Positions 22,953 through 36,764 of a stretch of 64,000 nt of DNA are shown in pieces; the stretch's first letter is position 1; each line of letters starts with the position of its first letter. The position numbers and the translations under genes were made by a program. Source of the stretch: Chlamydoabsidia padenii (taxonomy: Eukaryota > Mucoromycota > Mucoromycetes > Mucorales > Cunninghamellaceae); assembly GCA_025330725.1 (NCBI GenBank), contig JAIWND010000004.1:682001-746000 (forward strand). Reading direction: 5' to 3'. Under the pieces are notes generated by a model. The model saw only the letters and a program-made list of their open reading frames with translations. It was not told where the DNA came from and searched no databases.

Positions 22953-24117
22953 TCAAGCATCCTGTTCCTGATTCGTATCTTCAGCCAAAGGTGATCGACT
23001 GTTAGTGGAGCGGACAGAGGTAGAAGAGTCAACAGAACGAGATCGAGAACGTCGAGGAGAGACAGAGCGAGATCGAGAACGACCATGGCTGCTGACACTT
23101 CGACTACGAGACCGGCGGCTTTTATTTCGACGGGGAGATCTTGACCGGGATCGAGATACAGAGCGATCTCTTGATGATCGTCTACGGCGACGACCCTGAA
23201 AAAGAAGTACAAGTTAGTATAATATCATCATCTGTGGGGGCCGCCTCTTTTTTCTATTGACTTACAGCTTCTTCCAGAGTAACACGTTGTCCATTAAGCT
23301 TTGTATCATCATACTTACGCAGAGCGTATAACATATCATCACGGTGGGCAAATTCAACAATACTATATGGAGGAAGGAATAGAGATTAGTTAGTTGTATG
23401 TCGTCATATATACGAATGGACTTACCCTTCATCACAGTCTTTCAGGATATCTGCAAATGTCACCCGGCCAGCTTTTTTCATCATGTCTTTAAGATCCTAG
23501 ATAGTTTAAAAATTGATAAAGAGTTAGTGGAATGAGAGAATAGCAGGTTTATTGTTTCCGTTTATTGTCAAGAGGAGGATTTAGAGGACAATGTAAGATT
23601 TTTTGTTCACCTCCGACCTCGTGTTATCGAAACATATTAGTATAATCCTTACCTGCCAGGTGGTTTTTGGAGGAAGGTTCTTCACAATCAAACGGTAGCT
23701 TTCTTGTTCCCTTTCCCTACAATAAGATGTTGTTAATTCCCCCCCCCTATTACTCCCAATACCTTTCTTTTCTTTTTGGTTTACCTGCGAGCGGGTGCAT
23801 CAGATCGATCACGACGCTTCAGGGCAATTTCGACCACGATGCTACAGTTATCAAAAAAAAAAAAAAAAAGAAGATACGATAAGTAATCCAGTGTGTTTTT
23901 GTATAATAAATGAATCTTCTTACCGTTGTCCATGGAGTTTGGTGTCGTTACATTTGTGTACAGCGTCCTCGGCAGCAGCAGTTGATTCGAATTCTACAAA
24001 TCCAAAACCCACCTTGACCGTCAGATCCAAGATACGACCGAAAGGTTCAAACATATCACGCAAGTCGGATCGTAGTGTGTCCCGGTGAAGATTTCCAATA
24101 TATACTCTTTCAGGCAT
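22953..24117 (-). CDS. SR splicing factor, two RRMs plus RS tail
   Basis: Binds pre-mRNA and recruits spliceosome parts in the nucleus. RRM1 starts at MPERVYIGNLHRDTLRSDL, with RNP1-like KVGFGFVEFES, ending DTKLHGQR. RRM2 (ESYRLIVKNLPPKTTWQDLKD, GIVEFAHRDDMLYALRKYDD) is the degenerate type typical of SRSF1/4/5/6 and S. pombe Srp2. The tail is rich in RS dipeptides (RRRRRSSRDRSVSRSRSRSPRR and onward), ending SPLAEDTNQEQDA. Six or so exons with short introns. An element copy lies 149-163 bp upstream of the ATG. Confidence 0.92.
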
Positions 24118-24265
24118 GGTAGGTGAAGAAGGGAAGAAGAGATAAAGAAAAAGAAAGAAAGAAAAAAGAAAAGAAAAGAAAAGAAAAAGTTCGAATTCAT
24201 CAAAAGGTTATTGCAATTTTCAGCATGCAGTCACTGGAACAAGAAAAAAACAGGGCAAGTAGTTG

Positions 24266-24280
24266 TTTTAAAATGCCGAT
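24266..24280 (+). promoter_or_regulatory. recurrent element, SR gene promoter
   Basis: ttttaaaatgccgat, 149-163 bp upstream of the SR gene ATG. Confidence 0.45.
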
Positions 24281-25111
24281 CGGGACCAATAAACGAAGCA
24301 TTAACTTGATGCAATCAGCTTATTACACTTTGTATGATTATTCACAGCATTCTTTTTATGAAAGCTATAATTGAGAAAGGCTACATGTCGATCCAAGATT
24401 ACAATAGTTTAACCTTCTTTATGGCTTGTAGCAAGCGGATTCATCTAAAAGTACCAACATACATTATGAGGATACAAGGAATGCGCCCTATGACTTGATG
24501 AACGGTTGATGGAAGCAGTATTGAATCAGTGCAAGCTGACTGTGTCTGTTGATTTGAGTTGGAGGCAAGTTGAATGGAAGGCAGGATTAACCAAGGGAAG
24601 AAGAAGATAAAGGGGTGTAAAATTAAATCGCCGCTTTAAATATGTTAATGTACACCTGGCGATTCTCGGCCAAGTTGCCGTTGATTCTGTAAGAAGGTAC
24701 GACCGGCTACTTATTTAAACATATCATCGCACTATATACAGAAAGGTCCGAGATGTGGGAATGGTATTGGTAGTAGACACAAAATTGAAATCCTAGGATA
24801 AGATTTGTTCATATATCATCCGCAGCACAATCAAAGGCAAGTGGGAATCTGAGCCGGGAATGGTAAAATTATCTCCATTTGACTGAAATGAACAAATAAG
24901 CTCAAAACAAGAAAAAGGGCCGTACAAATGGGACAAGGAAGCTCTTTTGTATCAAGTAGATCAAGGGAGATGGGGTTAACAGAATCCGATTTAGGTAATA
25001 TCAACCCTAATAGGAAGCAAATAAGAAAACGCAGAATTTATGGCCAGCCATCGACTCTATCTCTTCTTTCCCTTTTCTTTTTTTTTTTTTATTTAAAAAA
25101 GAGAAAAAAGT
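24281..25111. other. shared 5' region of SR and aminopeptidase genes
   Basis: About 830 bp between divergent genes; no gene. A ccgctttaaa motif near 24630 is a weak element match. A pyrimidine/T tract (~25068-25092) precedes the aminopeptidase ATG. Confidence 0.5.
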
Positions 25112-26460
25112 ATGATCCATTCTTCTTCCTCTTCTTCTCATTTTAAATACTTTATCTGGCTTTTACTCCCTCTATTTGGTGCCTACTTACTTTACCCTTA
25201 CATGATGGCTGAACAGCATCAACAACAACAGGAACGACAAGTGTTACCTACTTGCGTCAAACCACTTCATTATGACCTGTGGTTGAAGCCTCACCTTGAT
25301 ACCTTTGTCTTTGACGGTCATGTTAAAGTCAAGCAAGTTATTCATCTTTGCTTTTACCACATATCAAAAGACTTTTAATAATAACGATTCTTTTGATACA
25401 ACTAGTTTGGCGGTTAATGAAGAAACAAACGTCATTACTCTGAACACTCGTGAAATCAAGATAATCTCTGCCACTCTTGCTTTTGATGATGCTGTGTAAG
25501 TATTTGAAAATAAAAAGGGGAATGGGGGATAACAAGGAACAAGTAATGGTATTTGCTATATCATAACTAACGTGTTTTAACGTAATCCTTAACATTCTAG
25601 CCACTCTTCCACCGAAATCTCATACGACCCCAAGAAAACTCTGGCCTTCTTGACTTTCCCAGAAGCTGCTCCTGCTCAAACCCAAGCTGTGTTGGATATT
25701 AAGTTTGAAGGTATTTTGAATGATCAAATGACCGGTTTCTACCGTTCTTCTTACAAGGATGATCAAGGCAATACAAAGTAAGTACTGCGCAGGTGGAAAA
25801 AAAAAAAAAAAAAAAAAGAAGTGAATGGAACTAAACAATGCGGGGCATTGTGCTACGGCGGTTATCTAATGACGTTTCTGTTGTTTCTTTTTAGGTACCT
25901 GGCGACTACTCAATTCCAACCTACTGATGCTCGACGTGCCTTCCCATGCTGGGACGAGGTAAAAGGGAAAAACTAGATGGGATCGGATATACTTGCTAAC
26001 AACCTTTTACCCTTAATATGGTAGCCCTCTTTGAAAGCGACCTATGATGTGACCTTGGTGGTGCCTACCGAATTGACTGCTTTATCCAACATGAATGTTA
26101 TCCAAGACGAAGAACTCAAGGGTGATTCTAATGACGGCTGGAAACAAGTCAAGTATGCTACTACTCCTGTGATGAGTACCTATCTTCTTGCCTTCGTGGT
26201 GGGTCCTTTTGATTATATCGAAGCCTATACATCTGGAAAACACAACGGAAACCCTATTCAAACCCGCGTCTACACTTTGCCTGGATCTACTGAACAAGGC
26301 CGTCTTGCTCTCGATGTTGCTGTTGAAGCATTGGAATTCTTTGCTGAACAATTTGGTGAACCTTACCCCTTGCCCAAGATGGACATGGTGGCGATTCCTG
26401 ATTTTGAAGCTGGTAAGAAATATAACAGCCTATTCTTTGTAAAACATGTCTAACACGCCC

Positions 26461-26495
<35 letters not shown>

Positions 26496-28934
26496 TCATC
26501 ACTTTGATGTATTCTCTAGGTGCTATGGAAAACTGGGGTAATATAGAAAAAAAAAAAAAAAAAAAGGAAATGGAGATAGTAGACTGCATTAACTAACACA
26601 TCGACTTTGCTCCTTTAGGACTTGTCACTTTTCAAACTGTTTACGTAATGCTGCGTGAAAAAAGCGGATAATGATGGTAAAATTATGTGCTGACTCTCTT
26701 CTTTTTTATGTTTGTTGTTTGATAGTTGCTCTTTGATGAAAGGGCGTCTTCTATTCAATCCAAGAAACGTGTCGCCTATGTTGTCTGTCACGAATTGGCC
26801 CATCAATGGTTTGGCAACTTGGTAAGTATTTCATGATTGACAGAGGAAGATAGATCATGGATAATTGGGCAGTGAAGCTTACCTTAAATTCATTTTATAT
26901 TAGGTGACAATGCAATGGTGGAACGAATTATATCTCAATGAAGCATTTGCTACGTGGGTGGGTTGGCTGGCTGTAGACCATATTTACCCCGAATGGGATA
27001 TCTGGACCTCTTTTGTTAACGACGATATGCCACGTGCTCTCAAACTGGATGCGCTCAGATCCTCCCATGCGATTGAAGTGGATGTCGCCGACGCTTCGGA
27101 GATTCACCAAATATTTGACGCCATTTCTTACGACAAGGGTGCAAGTGTCATCCGTATGCTTAGCTCCTGGCTTGGTGTAGATACCTTCTTGGCTGGTGTT
27201 CGTCGCTACATTCAAAAACACAAATTGGGAAATGCGTCTTCCAACGATCTCTGGATGGCTCTTTATGAAGAAACTGGAATGGATGTCTCCAAGTTTATGA
27301 CCTTGTGGACTAAACATGTTGGCGTAAGTCAAAAATAGCAAAAGAGGGGTCTAGAATGGGCGGGGGAACAAAAGAGAAAAAAAAAGGGGGGGGTTGGTCA
27401 TAAATCCACATGGTTGAAACATGGCAATTGTCAATTGTTTGATTGACTTTTTATTTTATTTATAGTACCCTGTTTTAACTGTCGAATCTTCTGGTCCCGA
27501 CTCTATCAAGGTGACACAATCGCGTTTCCTTTCCACTGGTGATTTAAATGCTCAAGACGAAGTGTAAGTACTAAAGGCATAAAAAAAGAGAAAAAGAAAA
27601 CTAACAATTTATGATTGAATAGAACAACCTGGTGGGTCCCATTACATCTGCTGTGCTCCAATGGTGAAGTCAAGCCTTACATCCTGACAGAACCCACTCA
27701 GACCTTTGAAATACCTTCCGATGGAATATTCAAACTCAATGCCGGCCAGACAGCACTTTACCGGGTCCATTATCCTCAATCTATTATCTTACGCTTGGCG
27801 GAAGAAATCAAGAAACAAGAACAAGGATTGTTGGCTAGCACGGCGGATCGCGTTGGGTTGATCGATGATGTAGCCAGTTTGATGGTTAGTGGCGAACAAT
27901 CAACTTCTGCGTTTTTGGACCTGATTGGATCCTTCAAGAATGAAAAGGAATACTTGTAAGTATAGGATGCCAAAAAAACAAAAGAGATTGTTACTTACTT
28001 TATTCGTTTGTGATAAATAATAGCGTATGGTCCCAACTGGCTGGTCACTTGAAAGCATTGATCACCGCATGGTCTGAACAACCAAAAGAAATCTTGGATG
28101 GTCTTTTGTCCATTCGGGAACAACTATTTGGTCCTCTGGCTGACCATTTAGGATGGGATGTGGGTGCGGAAGAAAATGATCTGACCAACCTACTGCGCGT
28201 ATTGGCCATCTCTAATGCTGGTCTATCCAAACATCAAGCTACCATTCAAGAAGCCAAGCGACGATTCTGGTCTTATGTACAAGGTGACAGCGACGTGATA
28301 CATCCTAATCTCCGCAGTACGGTGTTTAGTATTGTCTTGGCCGAAATGACGAACGACAAGGAAAACGACAACGAATTGACCCGGGCATGGGAAGCTGTAC
28401 TGAAGATCTACCAAGACGAATCCCTTCCTACCGACCAACGTTTGATGGCTTTGACATCCTTAGGTTATACTCGGGATGCTGATTTGATCGAACGTTATTT
28501 GAAGATGGCATTGGATGAATCTCAAGTACGAGGACAAGATGCTATTTACATCTATAGAGGGTAAGGTTGTTGGATATATTGGATATAAATATGAACTAAT
28601 CATCTCCTCCCCCCCCCTCTCTCTCTTTCTTTCTTTTAGACTTAGCGATACTATTGATGGTCGGGGTCGTCTTTACAACTACTTTATCGAACACTTTGAT
28701 ACACTCCAAACCAAGTTTGGCAAGAATGTCTGGATGTTTGGTAACATTCTCCAAGTCAGTCTTCGAGGCTATGCTTCCTTCGACAAACTTAATGCGATCA
28801 AGGACTTCTTCAAGGACAAGGATACCAAGGAATTCCAACGACGTCTTCAACAATTATTGGAATCTACTCATGTGCGTGCCAAGTGGGTGGAACGGGATAG
28901 CGAAAACGTGCGCTCTTGGATCTTATCTAAATAG
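25112..28934 (+). CDS. M1 zinc aminopeptidase (Ape2/Aap1, puromycin-sensitive type)
   Basis: Removes N-terminal residues from peptides. Starting at 25112, the protein opens with a short Ser stretch and a hydrophobic segment ([19 protein letters not shown]), a possible membrane anchor. A second in-frame ATG at 25203 ([10 protein letters not shown]) would give a soluble form. M1 fold from [16 protein letters not shown] on. The GAMENWG substrate motif is split over exons (26520-26537). [11 protein letters not shown] is encoded around 26790-26821, and the third zinc ligand is in [10 protein letters not shown] (~26940). All catalytic residues are present. The ERAP1-like C-terminal domain runs to SWILSK and the stop at 28934. 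About a dozen exons. The first intron is GC-AG. Several introns have poly-A or CT repeats near the donor. Confidence 0.92.
25333..25405 (+). other. GC-AG intron in the aminopeptidase gene
   Basis: A GCAAGT donor at 25333 and TAG acceptor ending 25405 join GHVKV to [14 protein letters not shown] in frame. Using no intron, or a GT donor nearby, breaks the conserved M1 strand. Confidence 0.78.
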
Positions 28935-29807
28935 TTTAGTTTAGTTTAGTTTGTCCCTTTGTGTTTATTTATCATTTACTTGTGGGTTAGATATTAATCT
29001 TTGTATTAGAAATATACTATATAAACATTTAACCTTTTAATCTATATTGCCTCTATTGAATAGTCTTCGATTATAGTCCATCCATCTTTAATAGCTCGGT
29101 TTCACTTTTACAATAATAAAAAAGCGTGGTAAACAAACATATATAGGGCTAATGCTTTGTACATAGAGCACAGGTGATCCAATCAAAAAACCCTGGTCCC
29201 TGCGTTCCTTGCATTGTTCTTCATCGCCACCAGAGGGTCCTCCTCTTTTTTTGGGAGGGGGTCAAGTCACCATGATGACTATCAAGGGTCCCAAGAAATT
29301 GTTTATATATTTTTAATGAAACACAAGTACACCCGATAGTAGTGGGTGAGAACCGAGTGGGTGATGAGAATATGAATGACAATGCGGCCCGAAAACACCC
29401 ATGTGGCATATACACCACGTTGTGGCGGGGAACCAATTTTAATTTTTTGATACCCCGCATTTTCTCAAAGGGGGGAAGGAGAGGATGTGTGGGGTGGGAA
29501 CCCACCAACCTAAAAACGAATGATCCAATTAGTAGCTTAATAGGCAAAGATGATTAGTAGTAAAAATATATAAAGTTCTTTATTTAGTTCTAATGGCATT
29601 TCTAATGTATAATGGAGATCATCTTTTAAGCAAAAAAAAAAAAAATCATAGATATAGAATGGAGGCATATATAAAGTGTAGAGGGAGAGGAGGCATAAAC
29701 TTGTATATGTAAGAAGAAGATCTAAACTATAATATATATAATAAATAAAAAAAGTGGGGACATATATAAGGGGCATGAGTGACAGAGATGGGGAAGGGGG
29801 AATCATT

Positions 29808-29847
<40 letters not shown>

Positions 29848-29908
29848 AAGAAAGAAAGACTATATACAGAGACAACTAGGGCCAACCGGATCAGACAGAG
29901 AGATGTTT
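28935..29908. other. convergent intergenic region
   Basis: Between 3' ends of the aminopeptidase and C2H2 genes. Contains a TAGTT repeat right after the stop, a GAAAG/poly-A run (35 A at 29811-29845) and a cytosine-rich patch near 29470. No gene. Confidence 0.5.
29811..29845. repeat. (A)35 homopolymer
   Basis: Thirty-five consecutive A, followed by three GAAA units, just past the C2H2 gene 3' end. Confidence 0.9.
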
Positions 29909-31019
<1,111 letters not shown>

Positions 31020-31143
31020 TTACAATAATACAAGTTGGGAATATGGGAAGAAGAAGAAGAAAGAAAAAAAAAAAAAAAAGAAAGAAGAAAGAAAAGAGAA
31101 ATTAGAAATTAGAAATCCCTCTCCTTTTTATATTTGAAAATCA

Positions 31144-31176
31144 TTTTCAAAATCCGCTGATCACGGGTTTTGAAAA
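31144..31176. promoter_or_regulatory. recurrent element, inverted pair, C2H2 promoter
   Basis: ttttcaaaatccgctg followed within 3 bp by cacgggttttgaaaa on the other strand; 146-178 bp upstream of the C2H2 ATG. Confidence 0.5.
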
Positions 31177-33616
31177 CAAAGGACGCTAGCTCGTGGCACA
31201 CAGCTTAACAAAAAAAGGGGGGAGTGAAGCATTGTACCTTATTCTAAATCATTAAAGATACCATTGGCCATGTTAGAAGCTTAAATAAAAACTTCTAAAA
31301 GATCTTTATCATATTTATTTATATGCACGTATCTATAATCAGAGTTCTCTTTATTGACAGGTTACCAAAAGAGGCATTTCAAATCCCGCCAAGATTCCAT
31401 TCCCTATGGCACTATGATACATTTTTTGAGTAACCACCATTGATTATTTTATGAAACAACGTTAAAAAAAAGTGTGGCGCTTAAAAGTAATCAGACACAT
31501 GTTGTGGGTCGGCTCCTGTCACTTTCCTTTCTTTCCCTCTTTTGAGACCACCCTTGTTATGATAATGACAATAGTATGTATGCATGCATATATGTAAGTA
31601 TGATATCTTGTGTACCATGAAAAGGGGTGGAAAACGTGGCTCTTATTATCATCTCGGTCGGAGTTTGGCCTCGTGTCTTTTAATCTCAAAAGTAATCAGA
31701 TGGATTAAAGCAGGCAAGGACAGAGATGAAGCGAGAGTATATAATGGTTTGTATACAACTCGTTCATGCAAGCCATTTTCTGAAAAGTAGAAAAAGTGGG
31801 GGGGGGGCATTTCTCAGGTGATGATGATGAGAGTCAAAACAATGAAACTATATCACCCTATTTCAAAAAATGGCACGAGCCACTTGATAGTAACCTGGTA
31901 CACTATTGTGTTCATCTCATTCACTGATCACACTTTTATCCTCCCCTCCTCCTCCTCCCTACACTTTCATAGCAAAACCAAAAAAAAAGCCATTTTTCGT
32001 AAGAGTTTAGAATGATAACTTGATTATCAATCATTCTTTTAGTTTCATTAGAGACAAGGCGATCCCTTGGGAAAAGGAAGCTATATGATTGGCTCGTCGT
32101 TCCTTTTTTTAAACAATTGCAAAAAGATAATTCCGTGTAACATCGCCACGTGCGATTCGTGAGGGGAAGCAAAATCATGGCAACACCGAACATCTTTCCT
32201 GGCAATTCCTTCTTACCGTTCATATAAGGTACCCTATTAACGAATAGAATCCATTTGGGATAAACTGATACCGTTTATTTATTATTTATGCAATTTTGAA
32301 ATGTCGGGATTTGAAAAAAATTACATTTCAGGGGAAGAAGAACCAATAGTGTTAACACACCCACGGTCATCTATTGTTCCCAAAAACACTTACCACTCGT
32401 GTTCTAAAAGTAGCACAATGTGCGTAATGGATTATATTATAAACAAAGACACACACACAGAACAAGGCATTACCAATCAGAATGATGTACCACCTCCTTC
32501 TGTCTGTGCCCCCGATTTTCTTTCTGCTGATACCCACAAGTGGGGGAAAAAGAAAAAGTATGTAGCACTTTTTCCCCCTCATCATTCTCATTGTGTCTTC
32601 GTTTATGTCACTACAAAATTACATTGGCATGTTCTTTCTTCTTTTTCCCATCACATTTGTCTTCATGCCAAGACAAGATACCATCATCATCGCCTGCGAG
32701 GTCTCGGAGACGGAAAAAAAAAAGTCATCCAATGTTACTTACCAATATGCAGCCGAGCACTATCGGGTTTTGAAAAAGTGCTGCAGTTTATTCTTTGGAT
32801 CGTACCAAAAAGGATCAGCCTCTCATTAAGTTGAATGTGGCACCACAGCAATCAAAAGGTGTCATTCCAACACCCACTTTTAAACTTCAAATCCCGCTCC
32901 CTAATTTTGAATCGCTACTTTACATTGATTGACCTTCTCTTTACCAATATACACTTTCCTTTTCTTCGTTTATGCTTAGTCATGTATGATGAGCAAATGT
33001 ATAACTCTATCTTTTTTTTTTTCTGCTTTGAGCTGAGTCAATATGGACAAAGGAAGACGAATTCCTCGAGGGTTTTTTCAACCCCCGCTTTAACTCAATC
33101 AAGTTAGGCGTCGTTGATAAAGCGAATTATATTGGGATCCTAATTTATGTAAGAGAAAGCAATGATCACATTCTATGAAAACGATAAACTTTTTAACTAG
33201 ATATAGTATGGATAAAAGGAGAGAAAAAAAAAAGAAACTAGCTGAGGGAAAAAAAGGTCATGATGAACCTTGTTCGCATTAACGTTATGTGCCCTCCTTC
33301 TGTCTATCCCAGATATGTCAGTCTATGGAACGTGAGAGAAAATTCACTCGATATAACAGTATAAACAAACGATCATCACTTCAAAAGGTATTTTTTCATT
33401 GTTTGGGCATAAACAGATTCGGCCGGTTACTGATTTAAAGTTTTGACAGGTGATTCAGGGGACAGACGGAGCATTGTTGAACCTTCTATCCCATCATCAA
33501 AAGTAGGTATGTAAATCCAAAGGATAGTCAAAGTGCATCTACCTCCTTCCTATGTAGCCATCATTTCCTTTATCCCCTCCGTATGAAGATCATTTCCCAT
33601 TCCAATCAAAGCCCTT
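31177..33616. other. gene-poor region with five element copies
   Basis: No supportable gene. Copies of the recurrent element at 31376-31390, 32303-32317, 32885-32900 and 33074-33090, plus a weaker one. An open frame at 32301-32834 shows no domain and biased low-complexity sequence. Confidence 0.5.
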
Positions 33617-35006
33617 TTACTGTATGTAACGATTATACAAACATAAGACAGATGACAAGCAGAGTTTATTAAATAAAATAAAGATAACAATAAAAGTAAC
33701 TATAACTATAAAATCATCATTATCATCGTCCGTATCAGTATTATCAAAAGGTGCAAGTGCCGATAATGTCGTGTGAGGGAGGGGGACGTTTTCGAAGAAT
33801 CTCCCAGAGTTAGCATAGGATTGTTGTTCGAGATGTTGTAATCCAAAAAGGTAATGACATTGGCCCATCATCGTTTCGTAGTGAGATTATTGTGTAATTC
33901 ATGATCTAGTTCTACCCATAATATGTCGCCAAGAGAAGATCGCAAAGCAAACCGAGATTCGTCCATCTAAGATTGTTGTTATCCATATCAGAGTTGCTGA
34001 TTCATTTAAATCGTCGTTCCCCAATAGTGTTATCTATGTTCCACCTTCCTCCCCCCTAAAAATAAAATGGTAACATTATATTATATGTTTTCCCGGGTTT
34101 CCCATTCTTCCCTTTTTCAACTAAGACTTACCAAGTGGCACCAACGTGATCCAGCCAGATTGGTGGCTTTATCATTTATCCAGTTTAACCGGGCGATACA
34201 GGAAGGAAGCATACTTTGGTGCTCGTTCTTGACCTTTCCTAATCTTAGTGAATCCAGTCAAAGATGTTCTTTACTTATTTCTTATAAACCATACCTGTAT
34301 AAAATAAAAAAAAAAGATGAGTCATTTACTCTTTTACTTGTTATTCGTTTAATACAGTAGACTTACCTCTAGTTATTGAAGATTACATGGCTATGGAAGA
34401 AGCGGCAATACGATTGAGATAAGAATTGTACGATACCAGAGATAAGTTGGTTAATTAGTGAAGACAAGATGACCACAAGCATAGTATGACTTACCAGAGT
34501 GCCTACATGATGTCAATCACGGTGTGTCGTAGGATCCGGAATCGTGTTGTTTGATGGAGGTATAGTTCTTTTTGGCACTGTAATCAATATTAGAGAAGAA
34601 GAAGAAAAAGAAAAGGATTAGTCAAATAGGTATTGGTCAATAAAAGGGTTATTGTCTGACGGGTGGATTTATTGATAGTTACCTATATTACCTGGAGTCA
34701 CAAATAAGGGCTGATGATTGATAGATCCATACACAAAGTTTTTTTAAGATCTTTGTTTTGTTGGGATTTAGGGATGGATAGGATGGTGAAGGTAGAGAAG
34801 AAGAAAAAGGAAAAGGAAAGAGAGAGAGAGAGAGACTTTGAATCACACGGGGGTAACTTTGAATTTTTCGTCGAATAAGCGGCGAATGAAATATCAGTTA
34901 GTGTTGTGTGTAAGTATGTGGTTTCCTTTTCTTTTTCACTTACCGTTGGCTGAAGACCCGTACCCTTCCCTCTCGAAGGAGGGGCGCAAGCCATATTCTC
35001 ATCCAA
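33617..35006 (-). pseudogene. unidentified minus-strand gene or relic
   Basis: Exon-like pieces on the minus strand: a start at 35006 (MDENMACAPPSRGKGTGLQPT, donor near 34944); CQKELYLHQTTRFRILRHTV (~34510-34580); LVSYNSYLNRIAASSIAM (~34400); KGQERAPKYASFLYRPVKLDK (~34190); DESRFALRSSLGDILWVELD (~33890-33965). A last frame from 33871 (GQCHYLFGLQHLEQQSYANS) leads to a C-terminal hydrophobic segment FIVIVTFIVIFILF, like a tail anchor. Several pieces end in stops before a usable donor, so the chain is broken as I read it. Family unknown. Confidence 0.3.
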
Positions 35007-36660
35007 GAATTGACTGACAAGTTGTTATTGTTTGTTAAAGTGGTGGACATCTCCAAGGAAAGTTGAAAAGAATTTACAAAGCTCTTTTATATGATAAGAA
35101 AAAGAAAAAATCAGATGATCAGAATCCGTACATTGTCAAATTAGAACAATCTTATACAGGACATTGGCCACCAGAGTTCGCATTAATGAAATGACGCCTA
35201 TAGGAAACCATTCGCGCTAAAGTTTTCCCTAAACTCAACACACGGAATGTCGGGATTCGAATAATTGCGGTACTAATCTTGCATAAGTACAGATTTATCC
35301 AAATCGAACCGATCTTCTTTTACCATTACTATAATGTGCTTTCTTAGGTCATGTTGTATAAATATAGACAATGTTTTCTGGAACATGTATAAAATGCAGT
35401 GCCACGATAATATATCATGAGATTTTCCCTTGAAACATATCTGACAGGTGGTCCTGTTTTTTTCCAACCCGAGAATTCCAACCCCGCCGACATGTGATGT
35501 AGTATTTTTATACTTTCTTCTTCATAGATTCAGGTCATAACAAGATATATACTCTTTTTTTTTTCCTGCAATAATCAAGGATGAAGAAAGGGATTTACTT
35601 GAGACCATCGATCGATAGATAAGTATCTGTTTGATCCTTTTACTTTATCAGGAGGATTGAAAAGCAAAGAGGGGAGCAAAAAGTATTCTTATATTGACTA
35701 TATTCATCCATGCATCATTGTCAAAACACCATCCCAAAGGGTCCAAATGATTTCAATGATAGTTGCAAAAGATTGACAGGAATAGGAAATATGCCATAGG
35801 TTTGCCATTCTTGGCTCTCTCTTTCTTTCTCATTTTGTGTGTTGTGCGCGCCTGTAGAAACTTTTTGTTCTGTGCATTATATTTCGCCTCCTCTCATGTC
35901 CCTTATAACTAGTCTCTCCTATTTTATCTTATCGCTTGAAGTTCTTTTAGATGGTTCCTATTTTTGCCCTTTTTTATTCACCTTCATGTTTGCTATTGTA
36001 CGTCGGGATTTGGAATTGAAATCCCGACATATGATTTTGCATGATTCCATCAATCATTGATACCCATATCATAGATCATCCTCCACTCTAGGGCTTTCCT
36101 TTTGAACACTGATGACATTAAAGATTTATTTACATAAGCTCTTTTCTTGTGATTGTACAACAAAAAAAAAAGTATCTCGGTTGCAACCACCTGGGAGGAA
36201 CATAAAAGGATAAACAGGTTTCATGCAAATGTTCACTGAGAGTTTTACATATTTTGAAAGGAGGGTCTCGTTTGTTGTTCAACTCAAGAGATCATCAAAA
36301 AGCCGGGCGTTAAGTGACAAACGTTCAACCCCTATTCTTTCTCTCATTTGCCCAAGTTGGTTCTTTGTGAGTCAAAGGTACATATGTGGCTAAATCGTCC
36401 ACAGAGTTCTTATATAAGGATAATCATACATAACATTATGGTTTCTTCGAGATTATTCTTCGTTGGCTTTACCTGTTGGAAAGGAGGTGGGGAAAGGGGT
36501 TGTTTGAAAATCACAAGAGTAAAAGGCTCTCTAATATGTGACCTCTCCTTTTTTAATCGTCTCCTTGGTCTTTTCCCCTATGCATAACCTTTGCCTTCAA
36601 AAAGCGACTTCCCCTTTCTTAACGGAGTCGCTGAAAACAAAAAAAGTACCCCTGAAAATA
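35007..36660. other. gene-poor region upstream of the Q/N-rich gene
   Basis: No supportable gene. Element copies at 35249-35263, 35475-35489 and a perfect inverted pair at 36002-36028. Confidence 0.5.
36002..36028. promoter_or_regulatory. perfect inverted pair of the recurrent element
   Basis: gtcgggattt, 7-base spacer, aaatcccgac: ten-base arms with no mismatch. Lies 740 bp from the nearest start codon. Confidence 0.6.
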
Positions 36661-36675
36661 ATTCAAACGCCGATT
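36661..36675 (+). promoter_or_regulatory. recurrent element, Q/N-rich gene promoter
   Basis: attcaaacgccgatt, about 90-104 bp upstream of the ATG; an AT-rich gcataaatatcc follows at ~36684. Confidence 0.5.
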
Positions 36676-36764
36676 TTCATTTTTGCATAAATATCCACAA
36701 CCCCCAGCCTAACATTCCTTATCATAAGCCATTAACTAATCATACTCTTGAACCCTTGTGAACT

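Noticed and set aside
29537..29875. Minus-strand frame rich in Phe
   Set aside because: Arises from translation of the 35-base homopolymer and AT repeats.
32301..32834. 177-codon plus-strand open frame
   Set aside because: No domain, no homology I recognise, irregular composition, and overlapping frames equally open.
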